From: Stenocarpella maydis
Lineage: Eukaryota > Ascomycota > Sordariomycetes > Diaporthales > Diaporthaceae
Assembly (NCBI GenBank): GCA_002270565.1
Contig: NQMI01000080.1
Coordinates: 150,284-214,283, forward strand
Reading direction: 5' to 3'
DNA: 64,000 bases
Shown here: positions 33,948 to 45,386 of the stretch, piece by piece
How positions within the stretch are numbered: the first letter of the stretch is position 1
Layout: every line of letters starts with the position of its first letter
Translations under genes and position numbers: made by a program
Notes under the pieces: generated by a model
The model's database searches: none
What the model was told of the DNA's origin: nothing
Seen by the model: only the letters and a program-made list of their open reading frames with translations

Positions 33948-35083
33948 GGCGAGGATGTTGTACGTTGTTTGAACTGTGAAGATGCGCGACACGACGCAAC
34001 TGGGAGAGGCCCAGGCGAGCCGGGAGGCGGCGGTTGGGGTTCGGATTGGACCAGGGTGGGCCCCACTGGCCCGTGCTTCCCAGATCCGGAGGTACGTACC
34101 CAGCACCGGGGGGCGGGAAGGCCCGTGAGCCGGAGCGTGGGGCAGCAAGGGGGGGGGGCCTGCCTATTATACGGGCTATACTACTTCAGTACACTAGTAT
34201 AGGTATGATGTGACGACATGGACAAGATTCGAGCAGGTTCACCCCAGGGTAAAGTCTCTGTAGCCTATCACACTTGGTCACCTCACAGATACACCCTGCA
34301 CGACGACTACTACGTGACGGCCAAAGCAATCAATTACCCAGGTGTATATGCAGCTGGCAGTGTCCAGATGCATTCCTGCAGTCTGTCGCGATCAACATTG
34401 TATTGCTTGCATCACAGTCACCTCGGAGTGGTGCACGCGACCGGGGACCGGGAACGGCATTAACGCAGCGGAATTAAGGCGCCATCAAAGCTGCTTGCTC
34501 CGATGTCATCCATCAACTGCTAGGCTGCATACGGAGTATAGGTAGTATGTACACTACACTAACGTGGACGGATCCACCCGCCAGTTGTCTGACGTCACCT
34601 CAGTCACGACTCACAGCCAGGTTCGACTCTTATTACAGAGAAACACAGCGCGCCCACACAACTGACGACGTAATCACACTCGCCCGTAGTAGCATGGAAA
34701 ACTAGAAATCTTCCAATCCGCCAACCCCCTCGTACACGTCAGTCCCTGTGGCTCGGCCTGTCAGGCACTCCCCGTTCTCACCCGGTAATCCGCATCCAAG
34801 AAGCCAAGCCTCGCTGCTGGGGCCAGACTCGACGCCTTTGCGCTGTTATCTTGTGCTTCCGTCCCCGTTCATGCTCTTTTTGGTTCTTCCCTCAGCTCAC
34901 ATCTCATTTAATATCCACCTGCATTGCTTGCATACCTAGGTACTTCCCGCCCGGCCCTCATGCTTCTTGGGAATTCACCCAGGCATAGAATAACGTCCCT
35001 TGCGCTCTGCACGATCGCGTAGCATACCCAGGTGACATAACAAGCATCCATACAACAACGGCCAGCATAGCAACATCGCCGTC
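33948..35083. other. divergent promoter region
   Basis: Upstream of both the CDK7-like kinase (minus) and the Sfk1/DRAM-like gene (plus). Contains a G-rich run at 34149-34157, a CRE-type palindrome, one TACGGAGTA motif and one TACCTAGGTA motif. No gene supported. Confidence 0.5.
34590..34597. promoter_or_regulatory. TGACGTCA, candidate CRE/bZIP site
   Basis: Perfect eight-base palindrome bound by ATF/CREB-type bZIP factors in fungi, about 490 bases upstream of the Sfk1-like start and 640 bases upstream of the kinase start. Function is inferred from the sequence alone. Confidence 0.4.
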
Positions 35084-35985
35084 ATGCTGCGTCTATCATA
35101 CTGGGTCTTTCCCATCTTCTCCGGCCTCGTCTGGCTGGGCACCCTCCTGGGCCTATTTCTTCATTGTAAGTATTACCCGCGCGCACCCGCTTCGCATAAA
35201 TATGTCTGTGCCTGTACCCGCGCGTGCGCCTGCTGACACTGCTTGCCCGCGCGAAAGGGGTCATCGACACCAACTATACCGTCTACCCGTCCATGACTGG
35301 CGGCCAGACCATTGCCTACATCTCAGACGTCGGCGCCCAGGAGCTGAAGCCGCTCTTCATCACCGGCAGCGTCATCACCACCATCTTCTTCGACATATCA
35401 TTCCTTAGCGACCGCTGGCTGCGCCACACGGGCCGCCTCGTTCCCAACACCACCATCGGCGAGAAGATCCTGTCCGGTCTGACCATCCTGTGCGCCCTTG
35501 TTGGCACCGTCGGCCTCATCCTGCTCAGCATATTCGACACGGCCCGCCACCCAAAACTGCACGATATCTTCCTGGGCCTCTTTATTGTTGGCTACTTGCT
35601 GTCCGCCATCTTCATCTGCTGGGAGTATCAGCGCCTCGGCATCCGCCACCGCGAGCACCGCATCCTGCGCATCTCCTTCTGGATCAAGCTGACCTTTGTG
35701 CTTGTCACAATCTGCCTGGCCATCCCCTTTGTTGTCCTCACCTCGCGCGGCGACTACAACCCCGCCGCCATCCTCGAGTGGGTCATCGCTGTTGTCTTTA
35801 GCTTCTACGTCTTCTCCTTCTACGTCGACCTCTACCCGGCCGTCTATACCAAGCACGGCGGCAACTACCGTACAAAGACGTGGGACGGCCACCGCCGTAG
35901 GCCCGAGGTCCGCAAGATGGAGGAGGGATCCAACAGCACCAGGAGCCATATCCACGCCGGCGGCCACGTGCCCAGCAACTTCTAG
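35084..35985 (+). CDS. Sfk1/FRAG1/DRAM-family membrane protein
   Basis: Exon 1 35084-35165 and exon 2 35258-35985 with a 92-base intron (GTAAGT...GAAAG), total 269 residues. The join completes the Trp of the first helix (LFLHWVIDTNYTVYPSM). Six transmembrane helices: about 5-28, 55-77, 92-114, 125-148, 160-180 and 195-218, with the family signature AYISDVGAQELKPLF between helices 1 and 2. The soluble C-terminal tail (about 225-269) is basic then Ser/His-rich. Members include yeast Sfk1, a plasma-membrane partner of PI4-kinase Stt4 that affects PI(4)P and lipid asymmetry, plus FRAG1/PGAP2 and DRAM proteins. Sfk1-like is the most likely fungal role, but the family is broad, so no gene symbol is given. 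Confidence 0.85.
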
Positions 35986-36478
35986 CCCGGCTGTCTCCGA
36001 GGGCCGTCTTGACTGGCGTTTTCCGGGTGCATTGCCAGGCGTTGTCGGTGTTGTTAATTCCTTCGTCCAGGTCTTTAGGGGTTTTTTTTTTCTTGTTTGA
36101 GGGGCTTTTTTGTGGCAACTCATGGTACAATTACATCTGACGTGTATACATATTTACACGCTGAATATGTAGTTCATATTGTTTGATAATAATCCCCGAC
36201 AATGACACTATGCTTCATTCAAATAACTGGCCTTGACCAATGTCCATGACTCGCCGCGGATGCCCAATCCTCCAAGAGAAGACGAAAAGATGTGGAAGTG
36301 AAGGGGGAGGAGAAGCCCATGCCAAAAACAGCGTTTTACAGGCCCCGGAGAACGCCAGTACTTCCGTCCCATAGCAAGGCGATCAAGGACTCATGTGGTA
36401 TCAAATAGCCATCTTCATATCCCATGCCCAACCAAAATAACAAACGCTGACCATCACCTCGTGGAAAGAAAGAACCCT
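35986..36478. other. intergenic, convergent 3' ends
   Basis: 3' regions of the Sfk1-like gene and of eis1. AT-richer than its surroundings, including a poly-T run near 36081. No gene supported. Confidence 0.5.
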
Positions 36479-39400
36479 TTAGTCTATGTTCTCAATAAAC
36501 TTGGAGTCCCTGTTGCCGCTGCCGCTTCCGACGCTGGTCCGCGACGCAACGCCGGTCCCGGCTGCGCCAGGATCCAAGAGCGTTCGGGGCGGGGCTATAC
36601 CCTCGGGCTCCGGCGCAACACCGCCGGACCTGGCCGCCTGGCCTTGTACCGAGCCACCATCGTCGCGTTCACCGTCACCATCACTTCCAGCGGATCCGCC
36701 TACCCGGCCATGGGTCCCCGTGCTGTTGGCGGCGGGCGCCGGGGCGGCACCTTTGCTGCTGGTACCTTCCGCCGGCTCGCCCGAGATGGCAAGCGGCGTG
36801 CTGGCCCTCCCCGCGAGGGCAACCTCCCTCATGCTGGCGTTCCCCTCTTCGCCCAGGCTCGTCATGCTGCCCGTACCGTCCGGGTGCAGCCGTCTCAGCC
36901 TGTGCCCGCCCAGGAACCCGCCCGACGCCTTGCCACCGCCGTCAGAGGACTTGCCCCCACCGTCGGCGTTGTTTCCCGACATTGATTTCGCCCGGGGCTT
37001 GTGCAGACGTGACTTGATCCAGTTCCTGACGCGGCTGGTGGGGGACTCGTTTGCAGACTCGGGCGAGGTGTTTGACGATGGTGACAGCGGCGACGGTTCG
37101 CTTTTTGCGTGGTTGGCGGGGTTTGATGACCTGGTCTGAATCCTGGGCGTAAAGGGCAGGATTCGATGCCTGAACGGCGTATTATCCTCTGTGCGCCGTT
37201 CTGCTTCTCCCGAGGCATCTTCGATCTCATGCTCTCCCGATGCAGTAGCCACTGCTGGTGGTTTCCGCTTCTCATTCTCCTCTCGGGCTAAGCGCTTCTC
37301 CTCAGCCCTTGCGGCCTTTTCTTCTTCTTTTCTGGCCTTTGCTTCATGCTTGAGCTCGCCTCTCCTTGCTTTCTCCTCGTCTGCGGATTGCTATTGATTA
37401 GGCTAGACCCTTTACTTGGACGTCGGGGGGCGGGGGGGGGGGGGGGGGGAGAAGAGAACAACTCACCCTTCAGCTTCCGCTGGGCCTCCTTGGCCTCGGC
37501 GTTCCTCGCCTTCTCAGCCTCCCACTCGAGTCTTTTCTTCTCTTGCTCTTCCCGCAACGCTACTATCCTCTTCCTCTCCGCCTCGGCCTTCTCACTGATC
37601 TCGTCCAGGAGCGGCTGCACCTTCTTTGCGGCAATCTCCTCGACCTTGTCACGGTCCATGTGCTGGCCGCCGCCGAGGTCAACCTTCCCGGCGGTATTGG
37701 CGCCTCCCTTGCGCTCGTCGCTCCTCGCCTGCGCAGTCGCATGCGCCCTCAGCTCCCACTCGCTGAGCTTGGCCGAGTTCACCCGGCCCGTCTCGCGGGA
37801 CATCTTCTCATCCATACCCTCCATGGCAGCCCTGACGTTTCTCTGCGCTGCCGCGAGTAGTGCCTCCCTGTCCCTCACGCGCTGGACCTCGTCGACTTCG
37901 GAAAGGCGGGTGGAAAAGAGCGACATCTGTCTCTGAATCTGCCTGGACCTTTTCTTGTCGTCCTCGGTCCCCGGGCCAGCCAGGTCGCTGTCGCTAGATG
38001 AGCGCCGGCGTGTCTTTCCCAGATTGGTAAACCTCCTCCCCGGAGAGGCGGGAGAGGTGCCGGCGCCGTAATAATCCTGGTAACCCCGGTTCCGCTGGTG
38101 CTCGTCGTGAAGCTTTGCCAACCTCTCCTGGGCCAGCCTGTATGCGGCCTCCTGGAGGTTGTTGAAATGCATGGGCCGGACTTGATGGCTGTCGGCGCTC
38201 CCTGGGCGCGAGCCGCATTGCTCGTTGGCGTTGATTGCGGCTACAAGGGCCTTCTGCTGGCTGGTGTACATCTTCTTGGCCATGGCGACGGCACTTGCGT
38301 GCAGCACAGCCTCGCGGTTGCGCTGGTCGACCTCGGACTTGACGGGGGGGTTGGAGGTGTACATCTGCCTGTCCAGCCTCGTGATGGGCGAGGCACCTGC
38401 GTCGGGGCCGTGGGCGGCGGCAGGGCGGGGATGGCGGTGGGCGATGGTGGCCGCGCTCAGGGCGTTGGCGGCAGCATTGGCCGAGTCGGGATATGTCAAG
38501 GGGGTTGAGGTGGACCGCGGCCTCGTGCTGCCCGCCATGGCGCCCCGGGCGGCGCGCAGGCTCTTCTGCCTGTCGAGGTTGAGCATTCCGGTGGCTGATG
38601 GCGCCGAGTCGCGCTGGGGACTGCGGCCGGCAGCGAAGGCCTGGTTCGCCGCGGAGCTCCCCCATTTATTGGCAGGCCGGGCGGCGGAGGAGGAGGAGGA
38701 GGAGGAGGAAGCTTGAGATGACTGCCTATCGCCACGGGCGGCATTCTCGGCAGCAAGGACGGCAGCAGTCTTGGAGCCGGCGGAGGCCGGGTTGGGCTGC
38801 CAGGTAGAGGGCATCTTGTAGTCTTTTGCGAGAGTGGCGGCCCTGTGAGCATGGGAATCGCTGGCCGGGGCCCAGAGGGTGGCTGGCTTGGTGGAGGCCC
38901 AGCCTAGTGAGGCTGCGGCGCTCAGTGCGGCATCGCCTTGCCTGAGGCCGATGGAGGGATAGGATGGCAGGTCGTGTGGCCTGGCGTATTTCAGCGGGCC
39001 ATCGTGAGCAGCGGCTGTTTCGGATGTCGGGAATGGCGGGGGGGTTGTTGCTTGTCAAGGGCGGATGTAAGCAGGGGCAGATATGGAAGGCGTGCTGTGT
39101 TTGGGGAACGGAAGAGGGCTGGCAGCAAGAGTGGGAGATTGACTCAGGCGAGAAGACAAGGGCAGAATAGAGAATCCATGGGGATGCAGGAGTAGAGGAA
39201 CATATATGAGTGAGTCAGTGAGTGAGCATGTTGGCTGTGGTGAGGGTGAGATAGATGGTGGTGCGGTAGGCATGACGTCGGGAGGCATGGGCCAGGATCT
39301 GCACGTCAAAGTGTCTGGTGCGAGCATCTCGCATCACATCTCACAACAGCATGTAACAGGCAGGTGGGTAATAGTGGGGCCCGGGACTGGTGCACAGAGG

Positions 39401-39575
39401 ATGTGGAAGCGACAGTAATGATGCGTGTGAATCGGGAATGATGGGGATATACGCATACGGAATCACGCATACCTGGGGCTGTGGGGGACGAGGACAGGGC
39501 CGCTGCCGTGGTGGGTGCGGGAGCAGGCTGCAGCTCATGTGTGGCCGTCTGCGTGGCGGCGCTGACAGATGTCAT
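36479..39575 (-). CDS. eis1: eisosome protein 1-like
   Basis: Three exons: 39575-39473 (34 codons plus one base), 39050-37467 and 37380-36479, with introns 39051-39472 (422 bases, donor GTATGC) and 37381-37466 (GTGAGT; acceptor CGCAG), total 862 residues. Both joins keep phase and restore family sequence: SSSPTAPATTPPP into LKYARPHDLPSYPS, then AQRKLK into DEEKARRGELKHEA. The N-terminal part has Eis1-type repeats (ATLAKDYKMPSTWQP; AAVLAAENAARG) and a conserved VLHASAVAMAKKMYTSQQK block followed by AAYRLAQERLAKLHDEH. A charged coiled coil runs about 485-605. The C-terminus is disordered with a basic RVRNWIKSRLHKPRAKS patch near 690. Eis1 associates with Pil1/Lsp1 eisosomes, plasma-membrane furrows with roles in membrane organisation and lipid signalling. 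A poly-Ser run near the N-terminus comes from a GGA/TCC repeat at 38688-38708. Confidence 0.85.
37432..37449. repeat. 18-base poly-G/C tract in eis1 intron 2
   Basis: Uninterrupted G run on the plus strand (C on the gene strand), preceded by another G6, inside the 86-base intron. It makes the intron's pyrimidine tract almost pure C. Confidence 0.85.
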
Positions 39576-41578
39576 GACGGTGGTGGCTGTATATCAGGTG
39601 CGGAAGCACTAGGCGGCCACTCTTGGGGCTTGCAAGTTGCCAGCAGCAGCAGTTGGGTGAGGGATGTTTAGTCGAGAGTTGAGGGTCGACTGTGGACTGC
39701 AAGCAGACGGCAGACGGCAAGGAGGAGAGAGAAGCGGCTGAGACGGCAGGGAGAGGGACAGCATGTGTGGTGGCTTTTGGGGGGCGGGCGCAAGTTGCTG
39801 GAAAGGGAGTGGCGAAAGGGGCGCAGGGGGGACGAGTGAGAAGTGGTGAGAAGTGGTGAGAATATAGTGGTGTGTGTGGTGTGTGGTGTATTTGAGCGTG
39901 TGTGTTGCATGGTACATGACCACAGAGTGCCTCCAGACAGTAGCAAGTCCATACTGTGAGTCTACCATTCAAACATATATTCCGGCCCTGGGATGATCAG
40001 GTCTGTATGCATCAGCACCACCATCAAGACCGACACCAGCACCAGCACCAGCACCACACCCATCTAGGCTAACCGCCACGCCACCCAACAGATAGCAACG
40101 TTGGACACGGACTGGTGCCCATCGTTGGACAGGCACAGGCACAAAGAAACAGGCTACGTCATACGAGGCACAGTGCCAGTCCCAAGACGCCGTGCCAGCC
40201 CAGCTCTGAGCCCGCATGTCTTGGCGGCATCACACTATTGCTGCTGCACTACAGCTGTTGCTGCTGCTGTTATCCCCGCCCCGGTGGGGAGCAGCAGCGC
40301 GGCTGCGAGCACATACCTAGGTACCTAGTGGTTGTTCATTGACGTTGGCCCCAATCCCGACCGTCTGGGTGCATGAATGGGTCCGTGTCGATGCCAACGC
40401 TGTCGTGTACACTAGCTGGCTGGGAGCCAAAGAAAACCATCGCAGTTCCGCCCGCACATTGCACCCACCTGCGGATCGACAGACGCCAGGCCCGGCCTGC
40501 CGCTCAGCTTGGGCCCAGAGGAACCCTGCCGGACCCCGCAGAGGCCTGTCCAGACCTGGGCGCACGTGCTGTGCTTTATTCCACCATACCGAGTACTCCG
40601 AACCATCTAAGCTAGGTAGCCATATCATGCTATCCATGCAAGCAATCTGCCCCGGCACAGCGGGGCTGCCCACTACCTTGCACATCGACCCCAGGGCAGG
40701 GAGAGCACGAGGGAAAATCAGAGGAGCTACAAGTATGTCACTACAGAAGAACCCATACTGCTATGTTTTATGACTTGCACGAGGCCCTGGATAATAATAG
40801 TAATAATACCAGAGAATTGTCCCGAGAGGGTTCAGAGACACGGCAGCTGGGCTCAAATACGTCAATTCAACTTGAGATGGCGCTATTCTAAGAGAGATGG
40901 GGGCCGTACTGGAGAAGGGTCCATATAGTGGGGCCTGCCATGGGTGACGGGCAGCCTGCAACCGAGGGCATTCCGAGGTTCAAGGGCTACAAACAGCACA
41001 CTACAAACGGCACCAACCTCTCAAGAACTTGCTGGTTTCCTTCAACTTCCACGGCGGCACTACGGATGGGGAAGCGGACATGCCCAAGCAGGCCATGTCG
41101 AACTTTCCCAAGGTAGAAACCCCCTTACCTCGCTCGATGTTGCAACTTAGGACGGTGCAGTGGTTTTCGTAGTCATCCTTCTATCAAGCCTGGCGGGCAT
41201 CCGATAGCATGCCACAGTTTTGGGGGGCCGGGTTTCTGCGAATGAGGCGCTCGCGATATGGCAAAGCACCTTACCACACCACTGGGGCATTTGACCTCAT
41301 TGGTCCACGTTCATACACCCCAAGGCGGTTTCAGATGGTGTCGCTGTCTTTTCTCCGGAATGTTCGCCCGATTCAGCCTATAGATGCTATTATTGGGATT
41401 GTGGCGGCTTACTACAGGTGGATGACCCCAGGATGCGGCTGATGTGCCGTATACTCGCCAACGACAGCTTTAAGCCAGGCAGCAACACATGGCAAAGACA
41501 GGTCGGACACATCGCTCTGGGGAGTTTGACTGATATAACAGATTCATGGACTTCTGATATAATGTGTGACGAGGAATC
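39576..41578. other. 2 kb intergenic between divergent genes
   Basis: Upstream of eis1 (minus) and of the polytopic membrane protein (plus). Contains CA/GT-rich runs (about 39850-39900), a CACCAG array near 40018-40060 and an overlapping TACCTAGGTACCTAG at 40314-40328. No supported gene. Confidence 0.45.
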
Positions 41579-43498
41579 ATGACCCTTGGCAAATACCACC
41601 GGCTAGTAGGCGCCAAGATGCATCATCTCGGTACAAATTCCATTTTCACGCTACTAGGCCTGTGGCTCTCCTTCGCAGAACTGGCTCCTGCATACGACGG
41701 GACGAGTTGCTGTAGCCTTGCCAGAGAAACAAATTCGTTCGCAAATACATCAGCATACCCTCTTCCTCTGAACCCAGTATGTGGCCAGGCCTATAGCAAA
41801 AGTAATCCTCCCGCGCCAAAGGTCTACGTCTCCTATCGCTTCTGCCGAGAAAACTGCGGTGGGATCGGACTATCAAAGGTCTCTGACCCGGGGCAGTGGG
41901 CAGGCCCGGTTGTCCAGTTCATTCTTCCCGCCGTCATATTCAGCGCCACAGTCCCTCGGAGACGCCTCGTCACTTTCAAGAATTCGCGGATACTTTGCGC
42001 TATATGGATAAGTAAGAGATCGTGGGGGTGCCACATCCTCACAAGGTCAATCACATGGCTCCCCCGGAAACTGCTGGAGATGTTGATCATCTTCGTGGAC
42101 AACCTGATCTGGATCTTCACAATTGTCGTCGGTGCCGGCCCGATGTTAATCGGCGGCCTGTACGAAGCCGTGCTTGACCACTTGATTCTCCAATCGATCC
42201 GGCGATCAGACCCTAGCAAGCGACAAGACCCAGGAGAGGATGAGAGGGAACAGCGAGAGCTGCTGATCATTTTGGCCCTGGGAAACCTTGAAAACCAAGG
42301 GAACCCGATCGAGCAGGTCATTGAGAGACTATCAGTGGACAATAGAGACGGCAAAAAACAGTCACAGGCGCGGTTGATATCCCTACTGAGGGCTCAAGTT
42401 GACTTTGGAGCAGCTATTGGTGCCCCTGTGCTATTTTACCTCGGAGCGTTCATTTATACAATTCTTGACCTCCAGAGCGACCCCAGCGACCAGGACTCGG
42501 CAATCTCACTGGCTTACGGAGTTGAATGGATGATCATTGTCCACGTTGCTATCGTCAGTGGTTGCCTTCTGGCAGCCAATAACCCAGCAACCTCGACAGC
42601 TATCGTTGGAGAGTACCAAGGGCAGGCCGAGGGTCCACCTTCTCCTCCTCCTTTCAAAGCCCGGGGGGGCTTGACAGATCCTGTCACTCTGAGGATATGG
42701 TACATGCTCATCGACTCTTTTACCCATACACGATGTTTGATTATCTTTTACTGCTTCTCTGATGCCTACGAGGGGACTTTCCAGCCAGTTTGGATGTGGC
42801 GCCGCGGCGCAGAGAAGAGGCGGAAGATCATGCTCAGCGGAGCATGGAAACAACAGCGGGATCCGGACAAACAGAGGATTCTACAGCTCACCTTTCGGTC
42901 TTGGTCAGCCATCTGGGTGTTTGCGGTCATTCTCGTGGCGCTTCCTCCCGCGGCCGGGGCTGTCGTCTCTTACTTCACACCACCAACCGGATGGAGCTGT
43001 CGATCCTTGAGTTTCATCATTTATGCCGGCTGCCAGGTTATCCTTTGTACAACATACACTTTCCGCCAGCAATGGGGCCATGAGCCAAAACGACCCGGGT
43101 ATAAGAAGCTGCTGGCCCATGATGTATGGAATGTCCTGCCTCTATTGTTTTCGGGCTTCTGTTGCATCGGAGGTACAGTGATGCAGACCGTTGGGATATT
43201 CAGGAATTGCTTCTGCTATGTCATCACTGACAAGTGGCTCGACCTTGACCAGGCATATGTGAACCTGGCTAGCGACACTGCGGAGGCGAGGAACTCGACA
43301 GGTAATTGGACAACAATGGGTGTGGCAGCCACTGTTTTCATGGTTGCTACGTCCTGGCTTGGGTGGTTATATCAGAGGTCCGTGAGAAATTGGTATCTCG
43401 ACGCGGTGCACAACTTGTATGATGGGAAACACGTCCAGCTGTCCTGGGTTGAGATGGCTCTAGCGTGGCTCATTGAGAGCAGAACTCATCACGCGTGA
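41579..43498 (+). CDS. fungal polytopic membrane protein, function unknown
   Basis: Single exon, 639 residues. The N-terminus has a hydrophobic signal-anchor (about 22-40), then a Cys-rich ectodomain (about 42-100) with CCSLARETNSF, YPLPLNPVCGQAY and YVSYRFCRENCGGIGLS. The segment after it (WAGPVVQFILPAVIFSATVPRR) is a conserved membrane entry in a family of fungal proteins I recognise by eye but cannot name. Roughly nine transmembrane stretches follow: about 106-122, 160-195 (one or two), 272-295, 310-326, 432-455, 470-490, 515-535 and 576-595. A Pro-rich cytoplasmic loop lies near 345-360. No catalytic motif seen. The downstream minus-strand locus also encodes hydrophobic segments, so the two may be related members of a dispersed family. 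Confidence 0.72.
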   Translation: MTLGKYHRLVGAKMHHLGTNSIFTLLGLWLSFAELAPAYDGTSCCSLARETNSFANTSAYPLPLNPVCGQAYSKSNPPAPKVYVSYRFCRENCGGIGLSKVSDPGQWAGPVVQFILPAVIFSATVPRRRLVTFKNSRILCAIWISKRSWGCHILTRSITWLPRKLLEMLIIFVDNLIWIFTIVVGAGPMLIGGLYEAVLDHLILQSIRRSDPSKRQDPGEDEREQRELLIILALGNLENQGNPIEQVIERLSVDNRDGKKQSQARLISLLRAQVDFGAAIGAPVLFYLGAFIYTILDLQSDPSDQDSAISLAYGVEWMIIVHVAIVSGCLLAANNPATSTAIVGEYQGQAEGPPSPPPFKARGGLTDPVTLRIWYMLIDSFTHTRCLIIFYCFSDAYEGTFQPVWMWRRGAEKRRKIMLSGAWKQQRDPDKQRILQLTFRSWSAIWVFAVILVALPPAAGAVVSYFTPPTGWSCRSLSFIIYAGCQVILCTTYTFRQQWGHEPKRPGYKKLLAHDVWNVLPLLFSGFCCIGGTVMQTVGIFRNCFCYVITDKWLDLDQAYVNLASDTAEARNSTGNWTTMGVAATVFMVATSWLGWLYQRSVRNWYLDAVHNLYDGKHVQLSWVEMALAWLIESRTHHA

Positions 43499-43992
43499 TG
43501 CCCAACATTGAACTTCACTGGAACTGGGCTGTGATATACAGTTGGGTCAGAAACTGAAGGATTCACGTACTGGTTCCGACCTTACCCCTTTAGGTCGGGC
43601 ACCAGAGGTAATCGGTACACCTGTCCTCAACAACTAACTCATGGTGAGTCAGAGGCCGAACTTGAAGAGACGCAAGAAAGGCAACCCAGCATGGCGAATT
43701 TTGGATCCCCTTGGCACACAGATTCCTCTAACTAGGCCGTCACATGTTTTGGTGATTTACAGGTCGTACTTAGACCACACAGTGCCCTGCGAGACAGTCA
43801 TCTGAACAAGGAGTTATGGCCACCGGTCAGAGACAATAATTATAATTTTCGAATACATGTACATCTGAATTCACATCAGCGTAGACCACAACATGATTTC
43901 CTGGATGTTTCCGAACTGTAACCCCCCTCTCCTTTGGTGTGTTTTCTTGCGCTATTATGTGGCGGCGTGGGCACGCTGCCCCAAGTGCTCCT
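43499..43992. other. intergenic, convergent
   Basis: About 490 bases between two membrane-protein loci that face each other. Nothing recognisable. Confidence 0.4.
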
Positions 43993-45386
43993 CTAGTAAC
44001 CAAGGGGCCGCACTAAGGGTTGGACGGCCTTGAGCTGACCAAGCATAATTAAAAGCAAGTTTAAAACGGTACCAACAATGCCTAGAATAGGATCAGATGA
44101 GACGTGGAATACTGTTGCCACTATACCTATGCAAGGGTGGGATGCAAGTAAGGCCATCGGTCGTCGCAGACCCGTGTTATCCGCAGATTTCACAATCTTG
44201 TAGCATTGGAATAGAGACAGTTTCGTGGTTATAAAACGTGGGCTCCCATCCTGAGCATCTAAGGCCTTCATCGCCAGCGGCCAATATACATCCAAGTCTG
44301 TTATGTTCTGGGAAAACTGCCTGTACTTGGCTTGGAGACTGGAGTGTGCAGGAGCAGGTTTCCTCTGTGGCAAAAGGGCCGCCACACCAGAGTGATTGGG
44401 CTCCAGTTCGTGACTTCAGGAACCGTAGCCTTCTTGCGGTGGCACACAGCCAGCTGAGAAGAATTATCCGCTGACTGGTGGCCAGAACCATGTGTTGGAG
44501 GATGCGCCCCAGCTGTCTGGGGGCATGCAGGCGTGGTATGATGGGTATTAGCAACAAGCTAGTAATTCCCTTCTTCCGACACTTGAGCGGCGTATTCTTC
44601 AGCTGGTTCCGAATCCATACCGCCTTGGATTGCTCGAGACGCTGTATACCACACAGTAAGTCATCCTCGGCCGATATGATAGCATATGTCTTAGCGGGCA
44701 TGCTGGGGTTATCAGAAGTGTAAGCTTCCCAAATATCTAGAAATTAGAGCAGGGGTAGTGGTAATAAGGTGGTGATTTGCCCAAGGCTCATTTTAGTGGA
44801 ATCTTCAGAGAGCTCTGGGGAATGCTGCCAGCGGTATATGACGACCTGCGTCATGATAAAGCAAAAAGTACATGTGACATCTGAGAAGGTATAAATAAAC
44901 GAGCCGTCGCAGAGAGAAGACCCAGGTGCATACGATTGTGTTTCTTTGACCTCCCAGGCAAAGACGGGAGTGTTTCTCACCCTTGTGTTGGTCACCTCCC
45001 TCGCGGCTGGAAGGTTGTGGCTCCACAACTTCCACCCGAAACTACCTAGGTAGTGACAATGTACCAGAAACCAATGGCAGGTCCAAGTTAGAGAGTACGG
45101 ACCGCGCTTAAGACAGTTAATCCAGACTATGAGGGGAGTTGTGCTGTCGGTGAAGGCCACATCAAGTGCATTTTTGGGGCAGTCCACGGGAAGTATAAAA
45201 TCGTTTGGATGTGGCGTCTATATAGAGGGGTGCGAAAAGCCACCCGAGGCAGACAAGACCTGCTGCCTGAGCAGCCGTAACAATACGATGTCGTTTAAAC
45301 CGGACACGGAGGACGTCGATCATGGCTAGGTGTGTGGTGCATGAAAACCAGCCGAGGCCAAGTACGACGGAGAAGCCATGACCCAA
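43993..45386 (-). pseudogene. decayed or multi-exon membrane-protein locus
   Basis: Four minus-strand frames in succession look like parts of one fungal membrane protein. 45386-45162 has a hydrophobic pair around GFSVVLGLGWFSCTTHL and GLVCLGWLFAPLYID, then SRGLPQKC. 45187-44744 is mixed hydrophobic with a CTFCFIMTQVVIYRW helix. 44701-44390 is a basic/hydrophobic block. 44385-43993 has YWPLAMKALDAQDGSP and a C-terminal helix GIVGTVLNLLLIMLG. The frames change without obvious GT-AG junctions restoring a single reading frame, and the first segment lacks a convincing ATG. Either a pseudogene of the polytopic fungal family represented next door, or a gene with several introns I could not resolve. 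The function is unknown. Confidence 0.4.

Noticed and set aside
32797..33999. Long Arg/Pro/His-rich frames of 400 and 313 codons overlapping the CDK7-like gene
   Set aside because: They are shadows in other frames created by GC-rich codon use of the kinase. No domains, and the kinase frame is unambiguous.
34618..34635. GGTTCGACTC resembling a tRNA T-loop
   Set aside because: No cloverleaf could be drawn around it.
36486..37139. 217-codon plus-strand frame opposite the eis1 C-terminus
   Set aside because: Pro/Ser/Leu low-complexity antisense translation of a disordered coding region.
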